Made by a program: the position numbers and the translations under genes. Shown here one piece after another: positions 8,300 through 16,354 of a stretch of 47,046 nt of DNA. Every line of letters begins with the position of its first letter. Position 1 is the first letter of the stretch. The notes below the pieces were generated by a model. The model was not told where the DNA came from and did not search any database. It saw nothing but the letters and a program-made list of their open reading frames with translations. Source of the DNA: CAYWNA01 sp964459305 (lineage in GTDB: Bacteria; Planctomycetota; Planctomycetia; Pirellulales; Pirellulaceae); the NCBI GenBank assembly GCA_964459305.1, contig CAYWNA010000089.1, positions 1 through 47,046 of the forward strand, written 5' to 3'.

Positions 8300-8427
8300 G
8301 ATACCACCCGCAGCCAGGATTGACACTTTTCCTCATGTAGCCGAAGTCGCCAGACTTTGGGCCGTGTGGGGAAAACCAAACTCTGGCGAGTTCGGCTACA
8401 GGTCAGACTAGTCCGCGGATGGTATAT
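8300..8427 (+). repeat. Palindromic repeat P1, copy 1
   Basis: About 128 bp. The core (8337-8399) is an imperfect palindrome starting GTAGCCGAAGTCGCCAGAC and ending GGCGAGTTCGGCTAC. It is flanked by CCAGGATTGACACTTTTC on the left and by ends that are inverted to each other (ATACCACCCGC and GCGGATGGTAT). The same layout recurs at 27003-27131 (opposite direction) and 33400-33527, and the core at 14834-14900. It lies between divergent genes, just upstream of the secreted protein gene at 8482. The rest of 8108-8481 holds P3 copy A and no gene. Confidence 0.88.
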
Positions 8428-8481
8428 TACCGTCTGCAAGTGACGAAAAGGTGAAGATTCGCGCCGAACGGGAGCTCGACG

Positions 8482-10860
8482 ATGAGGCACGCAACGGCAA
8501 TATGGGTGATCGCTTTGACGTTCTTATCCCAAATCGTTGCCGTCTGTTTTGGCGGCGACACTCCGCCAGAAGAGGTGTCCTACGATCGCGGCGCCATCGT
8601 CCATGCAGCCGTTGCGAGCAATGAGCGGTTTTGGCGACGCATTGTTGACGACGAACCGTACGAGACCATGTCGGCCCGGAAGCTGTTTGCATATGCGATG
8701 ACTCTCTGCGAGGGGAGGCAGCATCCGGAACGTCTCCATCGGTTGTATGAACTGGCCACACGCATGCAGGACCGCGACGCGGCGAGCCGCGGCTTCGGCA
8801 ACATACGCTGGACTTGGCGCGACAGCGAAGTGACGGATCGCAATGCGGTTGAGTTCTGTATGCAGGACGCGGTTGTTGTATGGGCGGATCATCGGGATTG
8901 GATGCCGGAGCCGGCTCGCAACACACTCCGCGAGTTGATGGACTACGGCGTCGAAGGCTGTCTCCGGCATCGAGTTCCTACGTCGTACACGAATATCGCC
9001 ATTCTCAACGCCGGAAACCTCATCGCTCTGGGCGGATTGCTGGATCGGTCTGATGCTGCTGAGGAAGGCTATCGTCGGTTGGATGCGATCTGCCTTTGGA
9101 CTTGGAGTTTCGGCACGCACGAGTATTGCAGTCCCACGTACACAGGCGTGGACATCGAAGGTTTGGAGTTCGTCCACCGCTACGCCAAACGCGAGACGGG
9201 GCGAAAGCAGGCGGCTGCGCTGTTGGAACTCTTCTGGGCGGATGTCGCCGCCAATTGGTTTCCCCCGGCCGGAAAGCTGGCCGGCGCGCAAAGTCGCAGT
9301 TACGACTACCTGCGTGGGCTGGGCTATTTGAGCCATTTCGTGCGGTACCACGCGTGGCTGAACGAGGAAGTCGGCACTTCGCCAGACCTCTTCCGGCCCT
9401 CACAAGGCAAATGGTCGCCGCCGGACGATCTGCGGGCGATCAGCGACCGCTATCCGAGGCAGGTTCGGCAGAGTTGGGGGCCAAAACTGACCGAATCGCG
9501 AACGCACGTCGTCCATTCGGATGTAACGCTTAGCACCTCCGGGGCTCTATACGGCTCATCGGACATGCCGTTGACGGTTGATCTGCCTGGGGCATCGCAA
9601 TCGGTGCGGTGCTATTTCATCGCCGATGGACGCGGAGATCCGTACGGCAAGAAACGGTACGAGACTAGTAGCGCGCGGCACATGAAAGCGCTTCATTTGA
9701 GGCCCTTTTGGGTCGCCGCACAACGAGGTTGCGATGCCTTGGGACTGGTCGTGTATCGTGACAGGGATTTGGCCGCCGACGTGGTGACTGACTGCCAAAG
9801 CCACCTCGTTCTGCGTCGCAATGCCGACGGTTTCTTCGTCGGCGGTAAAAGGGCGGACGTGCCTCGCGCAAAACCTTGGTCGCCAACACGGATTCCGCTA
9901 ACCCACAACGAACCGCTGGTAATCCGGTACGCAACCGCTGCTATCGGTATCCGTGTCGTTTGGTCGCGAGCGAAAGATGGAACGCCTGCGAAAGCAGCCT
10001 TGGTTGACGACGGCAACCTATTCGGCACACTTCGGCTGACCATCGAACATGATCGTGATGCGGCCGGCGCCGAGCCAGGGGCCGCGCTGTGGATTCGCGT
10101 CGGCACCGGCTTGGTAAGCGATCAACAATTCGATGCGTGGCGGCGCACTTTCGAGCAAACGAACGCGTCCGTCGTTGAGGTGACAGAGGAAACCGTGCGG
10201 TTCGAAGTGCCAGGTGAGGACGGACCCGTCTCGGTAGCCGCAACTGCTCCGTACGGCACGGGAGGAAGCGTGGACCTGGAACCGAAGCCGACGCGTGGCG
10301 TGCTGGAAATCGATGGCAAGGAAATCGGTCGTCCCCTTCTGGAACGCCTCGCAGTGATCCAGCGTTACCGAGCCGCGATGCAGTTGCAAAAGCCGATCGA
10401 GGTGGCGGCTGAAGGCGACGTTGACTGGGAGGCGGAAACCGGCCTGGTCTTTCCCGGCATGGAGATCGGCGAAGCCGCGGAAGCCTCCGGAGGTCGGTTC
10501 GTGTGGTGTCCCCAGACGAGCACTTGGAGTCGCGCAACCGGCGCGGTGACTTGGGAACTGAAGATCGCAGAAGCCGGCACCTACTATCTCTGGGGCCGCG
10601 TGTTCGCGCCGGATCCGGAGACCGATTCGTTCTATGTTGACGTAGCCGGCGATACGCGAGACGTTTTGCGTCATGCCGAGTGGCATACTCGGCACGGGCC
10701 CAAGTGGCGTTGGGAGCGAGTAACGCTGAATCGCTCGCGCGAACCAACGCCACTGCAGTTGTCGGCAGGGCGGTGTCGCATTCAGTTCAAGACGCGAGAG
10801 ACGGGAACCAAAATCGATCGGCTGTTCCTCACGCCCGATCCCCGGCACACGCCGGAATAG
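8482..10860 (+). CDS. Large secreted protein with C-terminal sugar-binding-like domain
   Basis: 792 residues with a signal peptide (about residues 1-25). The first half (about 30-330) is alpha-helical and rich in Trp, Tyr and His (for example GNIRWTWRDSEV, SFGTHEYCSPTY, AGAQSRSYDYLRG), suggestive of an alpha/alpha-toroid as in polysaccharide lyases or glycoside hydrolases. The middle (about 350-600) looks beta-rich, as in the second domain of heparinase-like lyases. The last 130 residues (TYYLWGRVFAPDP near the middle, IDRLFLTPD at the end) resemble a carbohydrate-binding-like beta-sandwich common in planctomycete secreted proteins. I do not recognise a named family or a definite catalytic residue, so the enzymatic role is inference. 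The start has CGGGAG upstream. The gene ends 5 bases before palindrome P2 copy A. Confidence 0.8.
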   Translation: MRHATAIWVIALTFLSQIVAVCFGGDTPPEEVSYDRGAIVHAAVASNERFWRRIVDDEPYETMSARKLFAYAMTLCEGRQHPERLHRLYELATRMQDRDAASRGFGNIRWTWRDSEVTDRNAVEFCMQDAVVVWADHRDWMPEPARNTLRELMDYGVEGCLRHRVPTSYTNIAILNAGNLIALGGLLDRSDAAEEGYRRLDAICLWTWSFGTHEYCSPTYTGVDIEGLEFVHRYAKRETGRKQAAALLELFWADVAANWFPPAGKLAGAQSRSYDYLRGLGYLSHFVRYHAWLNEEVGTSPDLFRPSQGKWSPPDDLRAISDRYPRQVRQSWGPKLTESRTHVVHSDVTLSTSGALYGSSDMPLTVDLPGASQSVRCYFIADGRGDPYGKKRYETSSARHMKALHLRPFWVAAQRGCDALGLVVYRDRDLAADVVTDCQSHLVLRRNADGFFVGGKRADVPRAKPWSPTRIPLTHNEPLVIRYATAAIGIRVVWSRAKDGTPAKAALVDDGNLFGTLRLTIEHDRDAAGAEPGAALWIRVGTGLVSDQQFDAWRRTFEQTNASVVEVTEETVRFEVPGEDGPVSVAATAPYGTGGSVDLEPKPTRGVLEIDGKEIGRPLLERLAVIQRYRAAMQLQKPIEVAAEGDVDWEAETGLVFPGMEIGEAAEASGGRFVWCPQTSTWSRATGAVTWELKIAEAGTYYLWGRVFAPDPETDSFYVDVAGDTRDVLRHAEWHTRHGPKWRWERVTLNRSREPTPLQLSAGRCRIQFKTRETGTKIDRLFLTPDPRHTPE

Positions 10861-10865
10861 GAACA

Positions 10866-10947
10866 TCGTTTAACCGCAAGCCGGAGGCGTGCGCGATTGT
10901 GCCTGGCCAGCGGATTACGCGCACGCCTCCGGCTTGCGGTTAAACGA
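10866..10947. repeat. Palindromic repeat P2, copy A
   Basis: 82 bp with perfect 30-base inverted arms (outer part TCGTTTAACCGCAAGCCGGA) around a 22-base loop. It fills the gap between two convergent genes, beginning 5 bases after the stop at 10860, so it is placed to stop transcription from both sides, although no T run follows. Identical arms occur at 21678-21759. Confidence 0.92.
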
Positions 10948-10976
10948 GTCATCCCCGTCCAGGAGCAGTATCACAT

Positions 10977-12920
10977 TCACTCGGCGACAATGCCCTCGGC
11001 ATATAGGAGCTTGCCGGTGTAGCCGTCGTGGAAGCGGACGACGACCTGAGGCACGTCGTAGGCGACGAATTGATACCCGCGTCCTTCGGGCTTGGCCGTT
11101 TTGAAGAGGTTGTTGACTTGGACGACCGCGTAGTACGTACTGTGCAGACGGCTGTAGTGCACGTTGTTTGGGAATCCCGCCACCCACTTGACTTTCACCT
11201 TCCGGCCCTCGTTCACGTACCAACCTCCGAAGGGCATGTTGCCGATCGTCCCCACGGGATGTGCTTTTGAGTTCATCGGCCCCGCCATGAATTCCCAGAT
11301 ATTGTCCGTGATGTTCACGGCGAGCGAGTTGTGGACGTCTCCGGTAAAAAAGAGGACCGGCTTCTCCAAGGCGTCCAATTCCTTCAGGATCAATTCGCGC
11401 TCATGAACGAAACCGGGAAATCCGTCGCCTTTGGAAATCGTTCCCCTCGCAGGATTCACATGATAGGCGCTGTGCGGTATCACGCAGCCGGTACTCGACA
11501 TAACGAAAACGAAATCCGCATCCGTATTCTTGGCGCCATCGAGCAGCCATTTGCGTTGGGTCTCGCCAATAAGGAACTGTTGGGGCGAATGAATATCGGC
11601 TTGACTGAAACGCGATCGTTCGCCGCGCGTATCGAGCACGAAGAAGTGGCAGTTGGCCAGCTTCCAATCGTAGTAGTGGTGCGTGCCGATGGAATACTCG
11701 ACTCGGCCGTCCTCGGCGAATGCGGGTCTTACTCGAATTCGATGTCGATCCAACACTTCGACAAGACCGTAGGTTCCGACATTGGCCTTGCTGCCGTTCC
11801 GAATCAGAATGGTGCTGACCGATTCAGGCTTCAACGTCGTGAAATCCGCCGTGGCATCGGCAAGAATGTCGCCGCTTGCCTGAACGGTTGCCGTTCCGTG
11901 TCGAAGCGTGCCACGCTGAGGCGTTTCGTAGTTCGCCCAGCCGGCATACTCGTACCACGGGCCAAGTTGAACGTCGCGTTCCAGGTGGCCTCGCCGTCTG
12001 GGACCGATATAGCCGATTTCACCGGCCCCAAACAAATTATCCTGGACTTCGTGATCGTCGTACATGAACAGCCATGGGACGTTGCGCTGCAGGTTCGACA
12101 TGGTCCGGCCCCGTTCCAAGTAGAGTTTGTAGTTGGCCCGGACACCGTCCACGGTTCCATCACGCTGTTCCTCGTATGTGTAGTCGCCGTTCATGAAATG
12201 GAACTGAATCTCGTCGCCGTGGTGCTTCAGTATGTTGGCGAACGACGGCGAGTTCACATACTGACCACCGGAGCTCTTCTTGTCCGGATTCTGGCAACCG
12301 CCGCAGCCGATGGAGAAGCAAATGTTGAACAAGCCGTCCTGATTGTGGACCGGGTCCTCGAAGCTCGTCTCGTTGGGAAGGGTTCGAAAGGACGGCCATG
12401 GCTGTTCGAAGTCCATGCGCGTATCGGCCAATAAGCCGTCGATTTCGATACCGTAGAAGTATTGCGTGTTGGGCACGAGGTCCATTAGATCAACGTAGCC
12501 TGTGTTGTCGTGGTCCACGCCCGTCGCTCCTTCGACCACTGGACCGCCTGACCGCAGAGGAATCTGGGTGTCGTGCAAGACTCGAAAGGCAACGGGCTGC
12601 TGCGTGCGGACCCAAACTCGCATCGACGTTGACGCGGGGCGGCCGAGCATTGGACCGTGGGTAATTCCGGCCGTTTCGGCGGAAACGACATCCTGGGCAA
12701 TCGGGTCCGGCCAGTTCTGAGCGTTTGTCGAGGAAACAAATGCTACGCTCACGATCGCTGCCAGGACGGAAATGGCATTCGTCGTTTTGGTCGTTGTTCG
12801 TTTAACCCCAAGCCCAACGGGCTGGGCGTGCCCGCGCGGGCCGTTGGCCCAGCGGTTAAACGACGGCTTTGCCTCGGCAGCGATCCTTGCCAGCAAAAAA
12901 GGAACTAATCGTCGTATCAT
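10977..12920 (-). CDS. PhoD-like alkaline phosphatase family protein
   Basis: 647-residue secreted metallophosphoesterase of the PhoD family, acting on phosphate mono- or diesters outside the cytoplasm. An N-terminal Fn3-like domain (about residues 80-180) precedes the phosphatase domain, in which GCGGCQNPDK, FMNGDYTYEEQ, MYDDHEVQDN, FFVLDTRGER and FFTGDVHNS supply the expected metal-site residues. The start at 12920 has AGGA at normal spacing. The N-terminus is odd: residues 20-41 are encoded by a 66-bp palindromic repeat in frame, and a normal-looking signal peptide (NAISVLAAIVSVAFVSSTNA, about 48-67) follows only after it. No other start codon lies between repeat and signal peptide, so secretion may be impaired. 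It follows the sialidase-like gene after 45 bases and is probably co-transcribed with it. A truncated relative lies at 17467-18240. Confidence 0.9.
   Translation of the reverse strand: MIRRLVPFLLARIAAEAKPSFNRWANGPRGHAQPVGLGVKRTTTKTTNAISVLAAIVSVAFVSSTNAQNWPDPIAQDVVSAETAGITHGPMLGRPASTSMRVWVRTQQPVAFRVLHDTQIPLRSGGPVVEGATGVDHDNTGYVDLMDLVPNTQYFYGIEIDGLLADTRMDFEQPWPSFRTLPNETSFEDPVHNQDGLFNICFSIGCGGCQNPDKKSSGGQYVNSPSFANILKHHGDEIQFHFMNGDYTYEEQRDGTVDGVRANYKLYLERGRTMSNLQRNVPWLFMYDDHEVQDNLFGAGEIGYIGPRRRGHLERDVQLGPWYEYAGWANYETPQRGTLRHGTATVQASGDILADATADFTTLKPESVSTILIRNGSKANVGTYGLVEVLDRHRIRVRPAFAEDGRVEYSIGTHHYYDWKLANCHFFVLDTRGERSRFSQADIHSPQQFLIGETQRKWLLDGAKNTDADFVFVMSSTGCVIPHSAYHVNPARGTISKGDGFPGFVHERELILKELDALEKPVLFFTGDVHNSLAVNITDNIWEFMAGPMNSKAHPVGTIGNMPFGGWYVNEGRKVKVKWVAGFPNNVHYSRLHSTYYAVVQVNNLFKTAKPEGRGYQFVAYDVPQVVVRFHDGYTGKLLYAEGIVAE
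12798..12863. repeat. P2-related palindrome inside the phoD-like coding region
   Basis: 66 bp beginning TCGTTTAACC and ending GGTTAAACGA like P2, with a different GC-rich interior (GCCCAACGGGCTGGGC and GGGCCGTTGGCCCAGC also pair). Its length is 22 codons, so the phoD-like frame is kept. It encodes residues 20-41 of that protein. Confidence 0.85.
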
Positions 12921-12965
12921 CGTGTCATCCTGTTGGATTAGGGGTAGGAAGGACAAAAAAGTCGG

Positions 12966-14768
12966 TCAGTTCTTGCGTGGGGTCTTGTGTAGACCGACGA
13001 CTTCGCTCGTGCGAAGAGGACGGTCGAACAAGCGCAGTCCCACGACGGACTTGGACGCAACAGTTGCATTCTTGGGCAGAGGGATCTTGCCGAGTTGCCG
13101 GTCATACCGCGTCCAACCGTATTGACGGCTCGCTCCGCCATCACACAACCTGCCATTAACCGTCCAAGTGATGATATTGGGGCCGTCATCGATGACTGCC
13201 GTGACGCGATGCGGTCCGGCGGTGGCAAGAAGTCCCAAATCGGTGGTCCACTGGGCATTCTTCTCGCCAGTTGAAAGAAAAATCTCCAACTGGCGGTCAC
13301 CGATCGTCGCGATGTGGATGCCTCGCCCACGGGAATCGCGGGAGTCGAAGATCGTTTCGTCCAGCTGAAAACGATCCAGCCGCAGGGTCAAGTCGATCGT
13401 GATGCCGCCGCTATCGCGTGCGGAGTCCAACACGGGCCCGTCCCCGGCGCCATTAGCCGGGCAAAGATCCGCCTTTCCCCCGGCCAGATCCTCGGCAGCA
13501 CAGGTTACTACGGGCGTCGCCAATTCACGGACTGAATGACCTTCCAACTGAGCCCATAGTCCTTCGAGCAATTCGACTGGAATCTCGTGCACGCGGCCCG
13601 TCTCTTTGTTGGTGCACGTGGTCCAATAGCGTCCGTCTTGTTGGATCAGATCAGGGTAGCTGAAGCGACCGGTTGCGCGTGAGGTGTCGTGACTGTAGAT
13701 CAAAATCTCCGGCTGGGACCAAAGCATGCGGCCATTCTTCTCGATACCCCCTGCCAGCCACGCCGGGTTTCGATCCTCGTAGCCTGTGCCGCTGTGATTG
13801 TGATACCAGAACAGATACTTGCCATTGCTGCAGCGAAACAGACGGGGGCACGCGCGCGAGTTTTTGATCAAACTCCCGTCGGCATATCTCATGCGACGCG
13901 GTTCGCTCCAGCTCTTGCCTCCGTCACGGCTGTAACTCTCGGCCGGGTAACCCAATCGCGTCCGATAGACGCAATAGAGGGTGCCATCGCTCAACGGGAC
14001 GAGGTTGTGCTCTTCTTGTATCGAGCCGAAATCGGGATGCCGTAGCCCATGGTCGCCGTCAGGGAGCATTTGCCAGTCGAGCTGGGCCGGGTCCTTTTCG
14101 GTGTTGATGTTGTCGCAGCGGAAAAACCAGCCCTCGCCAAGGTCAAGCATGTATTTGCCCAGCTTGGTAAAGCCGAACATCATTCCCTTGCCAATGTCGT
14201 CTGCCTTGTCGATACCCCAAAAAATGTGCACCTTGCCCTGAAAATCGTTGGCGCGATCGCACGCCGTAGTGCGAGTTGGAAGTCGATACCGGTCGGACCA
14301 GGTCAGCCCGCCGTCATCCGTGAACTTGTAACAGTACCAACCCAACATGTCGTTTCGGATCTTGCGGCCGTTGAGGGTGTCGACCTTTTCGCCGTTGTAG
14401 TCGTAGAAGACGTAGACGCGACCGTACTTCGTCTGGTAGGGCATCGCCCACGATGCTGCGGGGCCGTCAGCGGGCTCGATGTCGATTGGCTTCGCCCACG
14501 TGCGCCCTTGATCGCTGGATCGCGAGGCAACAATGTGCTGGCCGCCCGCTCCTTCATGGCCCGCGCCGGTCGTAAAAACGCAAAACCAGGCATTGTCTCC
14601 AAGCACGACCACGTAGGGCTGATCGATGTACCCGCTGGAGAAGATACGATGTCCGGAATCGAAGGCCCGCCAGTCGGTCTTGGTCGGGGGCTCCGCCACA
14701 ACTGACGACGCGCACAATATATAGACGCTGAAAGCAGCAAATGCAAAGCCCATAGTACTTCGTTGCAT
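12966..14768 (-). CDS. Secreted sialidase-fold (BNR repeat) protein with LamG-like C-terminus
   Basis: 600 residues with a signal peptide (about 1-25). Residues 30-410 look like a six-bladed beta-propeller of the sialidase/neuraminidase type, with Asp-box motifs SSDQGRTW, TDDGGLTW and SRDGGKSW and a conserved IDQPYVVVLGD near the start. Residues about 440-595 resemble a concanavalin/LamG-like domain that often binds glycans. The family includes exo-sialidases but many planctomycete members act on other substrates, so specificity is open. ATG at 14768 is chosen for its spacing to AAGGAG; a GTG nine bases upstream is too close to that site. It precedes the phoD-like gene on the same strand. Confidence 0.85.
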   Translation of the reverse strand: MQRSTMGFAFAAFSVYILCASSVVAEPPTKTDWRAFDSGHRIFSSGYIDQPYVVVLGDNAWFCVFTTGAGHEGAGGQHIVASRSSDQGRTWAKPIDIEPADGPAASWAMPYQTKYGRVYVFYDYNGEKVDTLNGRKIRNDMLGWYCYKFTDDGGLTWSDRYRLPTRTTACDRANDFQGKVHIFWGIDKADDIGKGMMFGFTKLGKYMLDLGEGWFFRCDNINTEKDPAQLDWQMLPDGDHGLRHPDFGSIQEEHNLVPLSDGTLYCVYRTRLGYPAESYSRDGGKSWSEPRRMRYADGSLIKNSRACPRLFRCSNGKYLFWYHNHSGTGYEDRNPAWLAGGIEKNGRMLWSQPEILIYSHDTSRATGRFSYPDLIQQDGRYWTTCTNKETGRVHEIPVELLEGLWAQLEGHSVRELATPVVTCAAEDLAGGKADLCPANGAGDGPVLDSARDSGGITIDLTLRLDRFQLDETIFDSRDSRGRGIHIATIGDRQLEIFLSTGEKNAQWTTDLGLLATAGPHRVTAVIDDGPNIITWTVNGRLCDGGASRQYGWTRYDRQLGKIPLPKNATVASKSVVGLRLFDRPLRTSEVVGLHKTPRKN

Positions 14769-14833
14769 TGTCCTCACTCCTTCTTGGTCGAAATCGGTTG
14801 AGGGTTGGCGCCGAATTGAATCCTGGATTCATG

Positions 14834-14900
14834 GTAGCCGATGTCGCCAGACTTTGGTCGCTTGACTCTGAAGAAGCCAAACTCTGGCGAGTTCGGCTAC
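14834..14900 (+). repeat. Palindromic repeat P1, copy 2 (core only)
   Basis: Core palindrome GTAGCCGATGTCGCCAGACT to GGCGAGTTCGGCTAC, 67 bp, with diverged flanks compared with copies 1, 3 and 4. It lies between the divergent genes at 14768 and 15051. Confidence 0.8.
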
Positions 14901-15050
14901 ATCGGGCAAATGCCGGTACCACTTCCACAGCGATCCTAAACGAGGCCCGCCTTTGACAGGTTGCTCGCGTGGCTCTATCATCGGTTTCACCGGCGGCGTT
15001 GACAACCGGGCCACGGGCACAACGATGACAGACTTACGTGAGGCTGATGA

Positions 15051-15593
15051 ATGAACTCCGTAGAACGTGTGCATGCTGCTTTGCGTCTGGAGCAACCCGA
15101 CCGCGTGCCTGTGGTCGAGTTCCTGATTGACCCCAAGGTCGCCCCAGGTGCAGTTCCCGGATGCCGCGACTCGGCCGACTGCATGGACCAGTTGGATATG
15201 GACGGCGTCGCATGTGGAGCGAACTTTCGCAGGGTACGAGAAAACTCCGATGGTAATTTGTACTCGCTGTTGGACATGATCGTGTCGGCGGGCCCCGACG
15301 GCATCAACCCGATCGAGCCCGTGGCCGGCATGGAGCTGAAGAAGGTCAAGGAGTTGGTGGGCGACCGGGTGTGCCTGTCGGGGAACATCGACTGTGGACA
15401 TTTGCTGCCGCACGGCACGCCGGACGAAGTGGATCAGGCGGTCCGGCAGGCCATCGCGGATGCCGGACCGGGCGGCGGGTACATTGTGTCGTCTTTCAAC
15501 AGCATCCACTCCTCGTGTAACCCACAGAATCTCGTGGCCATGGTCGAGGCATGTAAGCGATACGAGGCGTATCCGCTAGAGAGGGAATCGTAA
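15051..15593 (+). CDS. Internally deleted URO-D/MtaA-family protein
   Basis: 180 residues. The N-terminal part (ALRLEQPDRVPVVEFL, residues 10-25) and C-terminal part (SDGNLYSLLDMI at 66-77, GDRVCLSGNID at 104-114, YIVSSFNSIHSSCNPQNL at 144-161) match the two ends of the uroporphyrinogen-decarboxylase/methyltransferase superfamily, whose members are about 340-370 residues long. The middle, about half of the TIM barrel, is absent, with the joint near residues 64-66 (nt about 15240-15250). The frame is kept. Either a decayed gene or a mis-assembly across a repeat; an independently functional barrel is unlikely. It overlaps the next gene by one base (TAATG), so it still sits in a coupled operon with the aldolase and dehydrogenase genes. 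Confidence 0.75.
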   Translation: MNSVERVHAALRLEQPDRVPVVEFLIDPKVAPGAVPGCRDSADCMDQLDMDGVACGANFRRVRENSDGNLYSLLDMIVSAGPDGINPIEPVAGMELKKVKELVGDRVCLSGNIDCGHLLPHGTPDEVDQAVRQAIADAGPGGGYIVSSFNSIHSSCNPQNLVAMVEACKRYEAYPLERES

Positions 15594-16354
15594 TGGGCAG
15601 AACGAAAGACAAGCTGAGCGCGGGCGAACCGGCACTCGGCGGCTGGATCATGATCGGCCATCCATCAGTTGCCGAGATCCTGGCTGGCGAGGGATTCGAC
15701 TGGCTGGGCGTCGATATGGAGCACACCTCGACCACGGTGCGCATGTTCCACGAATTGGCGTTGGCCGTCAAAGGCACGGGCGTGGATCTGTTGGTTCGGC
15801 TTCCGGGCCATGACCCCCAGGTCACCAAACTGGTGCTCGACGCCGGAGCCGACGGAATCATCGTGCCATCGGTCAACACGGCCGACCAGGCTCGCGAGGC
15901 CGTGGCCATGGCCAAGTTTCCGCCGGAGGGTCACCGCGGAGCTTCCTTGTGCCGGGCCACGGACTTCGGTCGCAACTTCGAAACTTATTACGGCCAGCAC
16001 AACGAAAACGTATTGGTGGTCTGCATGTTGGAGCACGTCGACGCCGTCGAGAACGTCGACGCGATCCTGGCTACGCCCGGCATCGATGCCACTTTCATTG
16101 GGCCCTATGATCTTTCCGCCTCAATGGGCATTCCGGGTCAGACCGACCATCCGGATGCTCTACAGGCCCAGCAGACCCTGCTGGCCGCTTGCCAAAGACA
16201 CGGCGTGCCTGCCGGAATTCACGTCGTGCCGGTGGACGGCAGCGAAGTGAGGCGGCGGATCGACGAGGGTTTCCGTTTCATTGCCTGCGGGATCGATACA
16301 GAGTTTCTGCTGTTTGCCTCGCGCCAGGTACTTCAGGAAGTCGAACGAACATGA
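15593..16354 (+). CDS. HpcH/HpaI-family aldolase (first copy)
   Basis: 253-residue class II, metal-dependent aldolase of the HpcH/HpaI family, cleaving or forming 2-oxo acids such as 2-dehydro-3-deoxyglucarate or 4-hydroxy-2-oxoheptanedioate. Visible signatures: LGVDMEHTS (about 38-46), LVLDAGADGIIVPSVNTADQ, PEGHRGAS and ATFIGPYDLSASMG (about 166-179) with the metal-binding Glu/Asp set. It starts inside the stop of the URO-D-like gene and ends in a 4-base ATGA overlap with the dehydrogenase gene. Aldolase and 2-hydroxyacid dehydrogenase together suggest sugar-acid breakdown; the exact substrate cannot be read from the sequence. Confidence 0.9.
   Translation: MGRTKDKLSAGEPALGGWIMIGHPSVAEILAGEGFDWLGVDMEHTSTTVRMFHELALAVKGTGVDLLVRLPGHDPQVTKLVLDAGADGIIVPSVNTADQAREAVAMAKFPPEGHRGASLCRATDFGRNFETYYGQHNENVLVVCMLEHVDAVENVDAILATPGIDATFIGPYDLSASMGIPGQTDHPDALQAQQTLLAACQRHGVPAGIHVVPVDGSEVRRRIDEGFRFIACGIDTEFLLFASRQVLQEVERT

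Noticed and set aside
10866..10947. CRISPR-like repeat
   Set aside because: Copies are far apart, in single units and fully palindromic; no array with spacers is found anywhere in the window.
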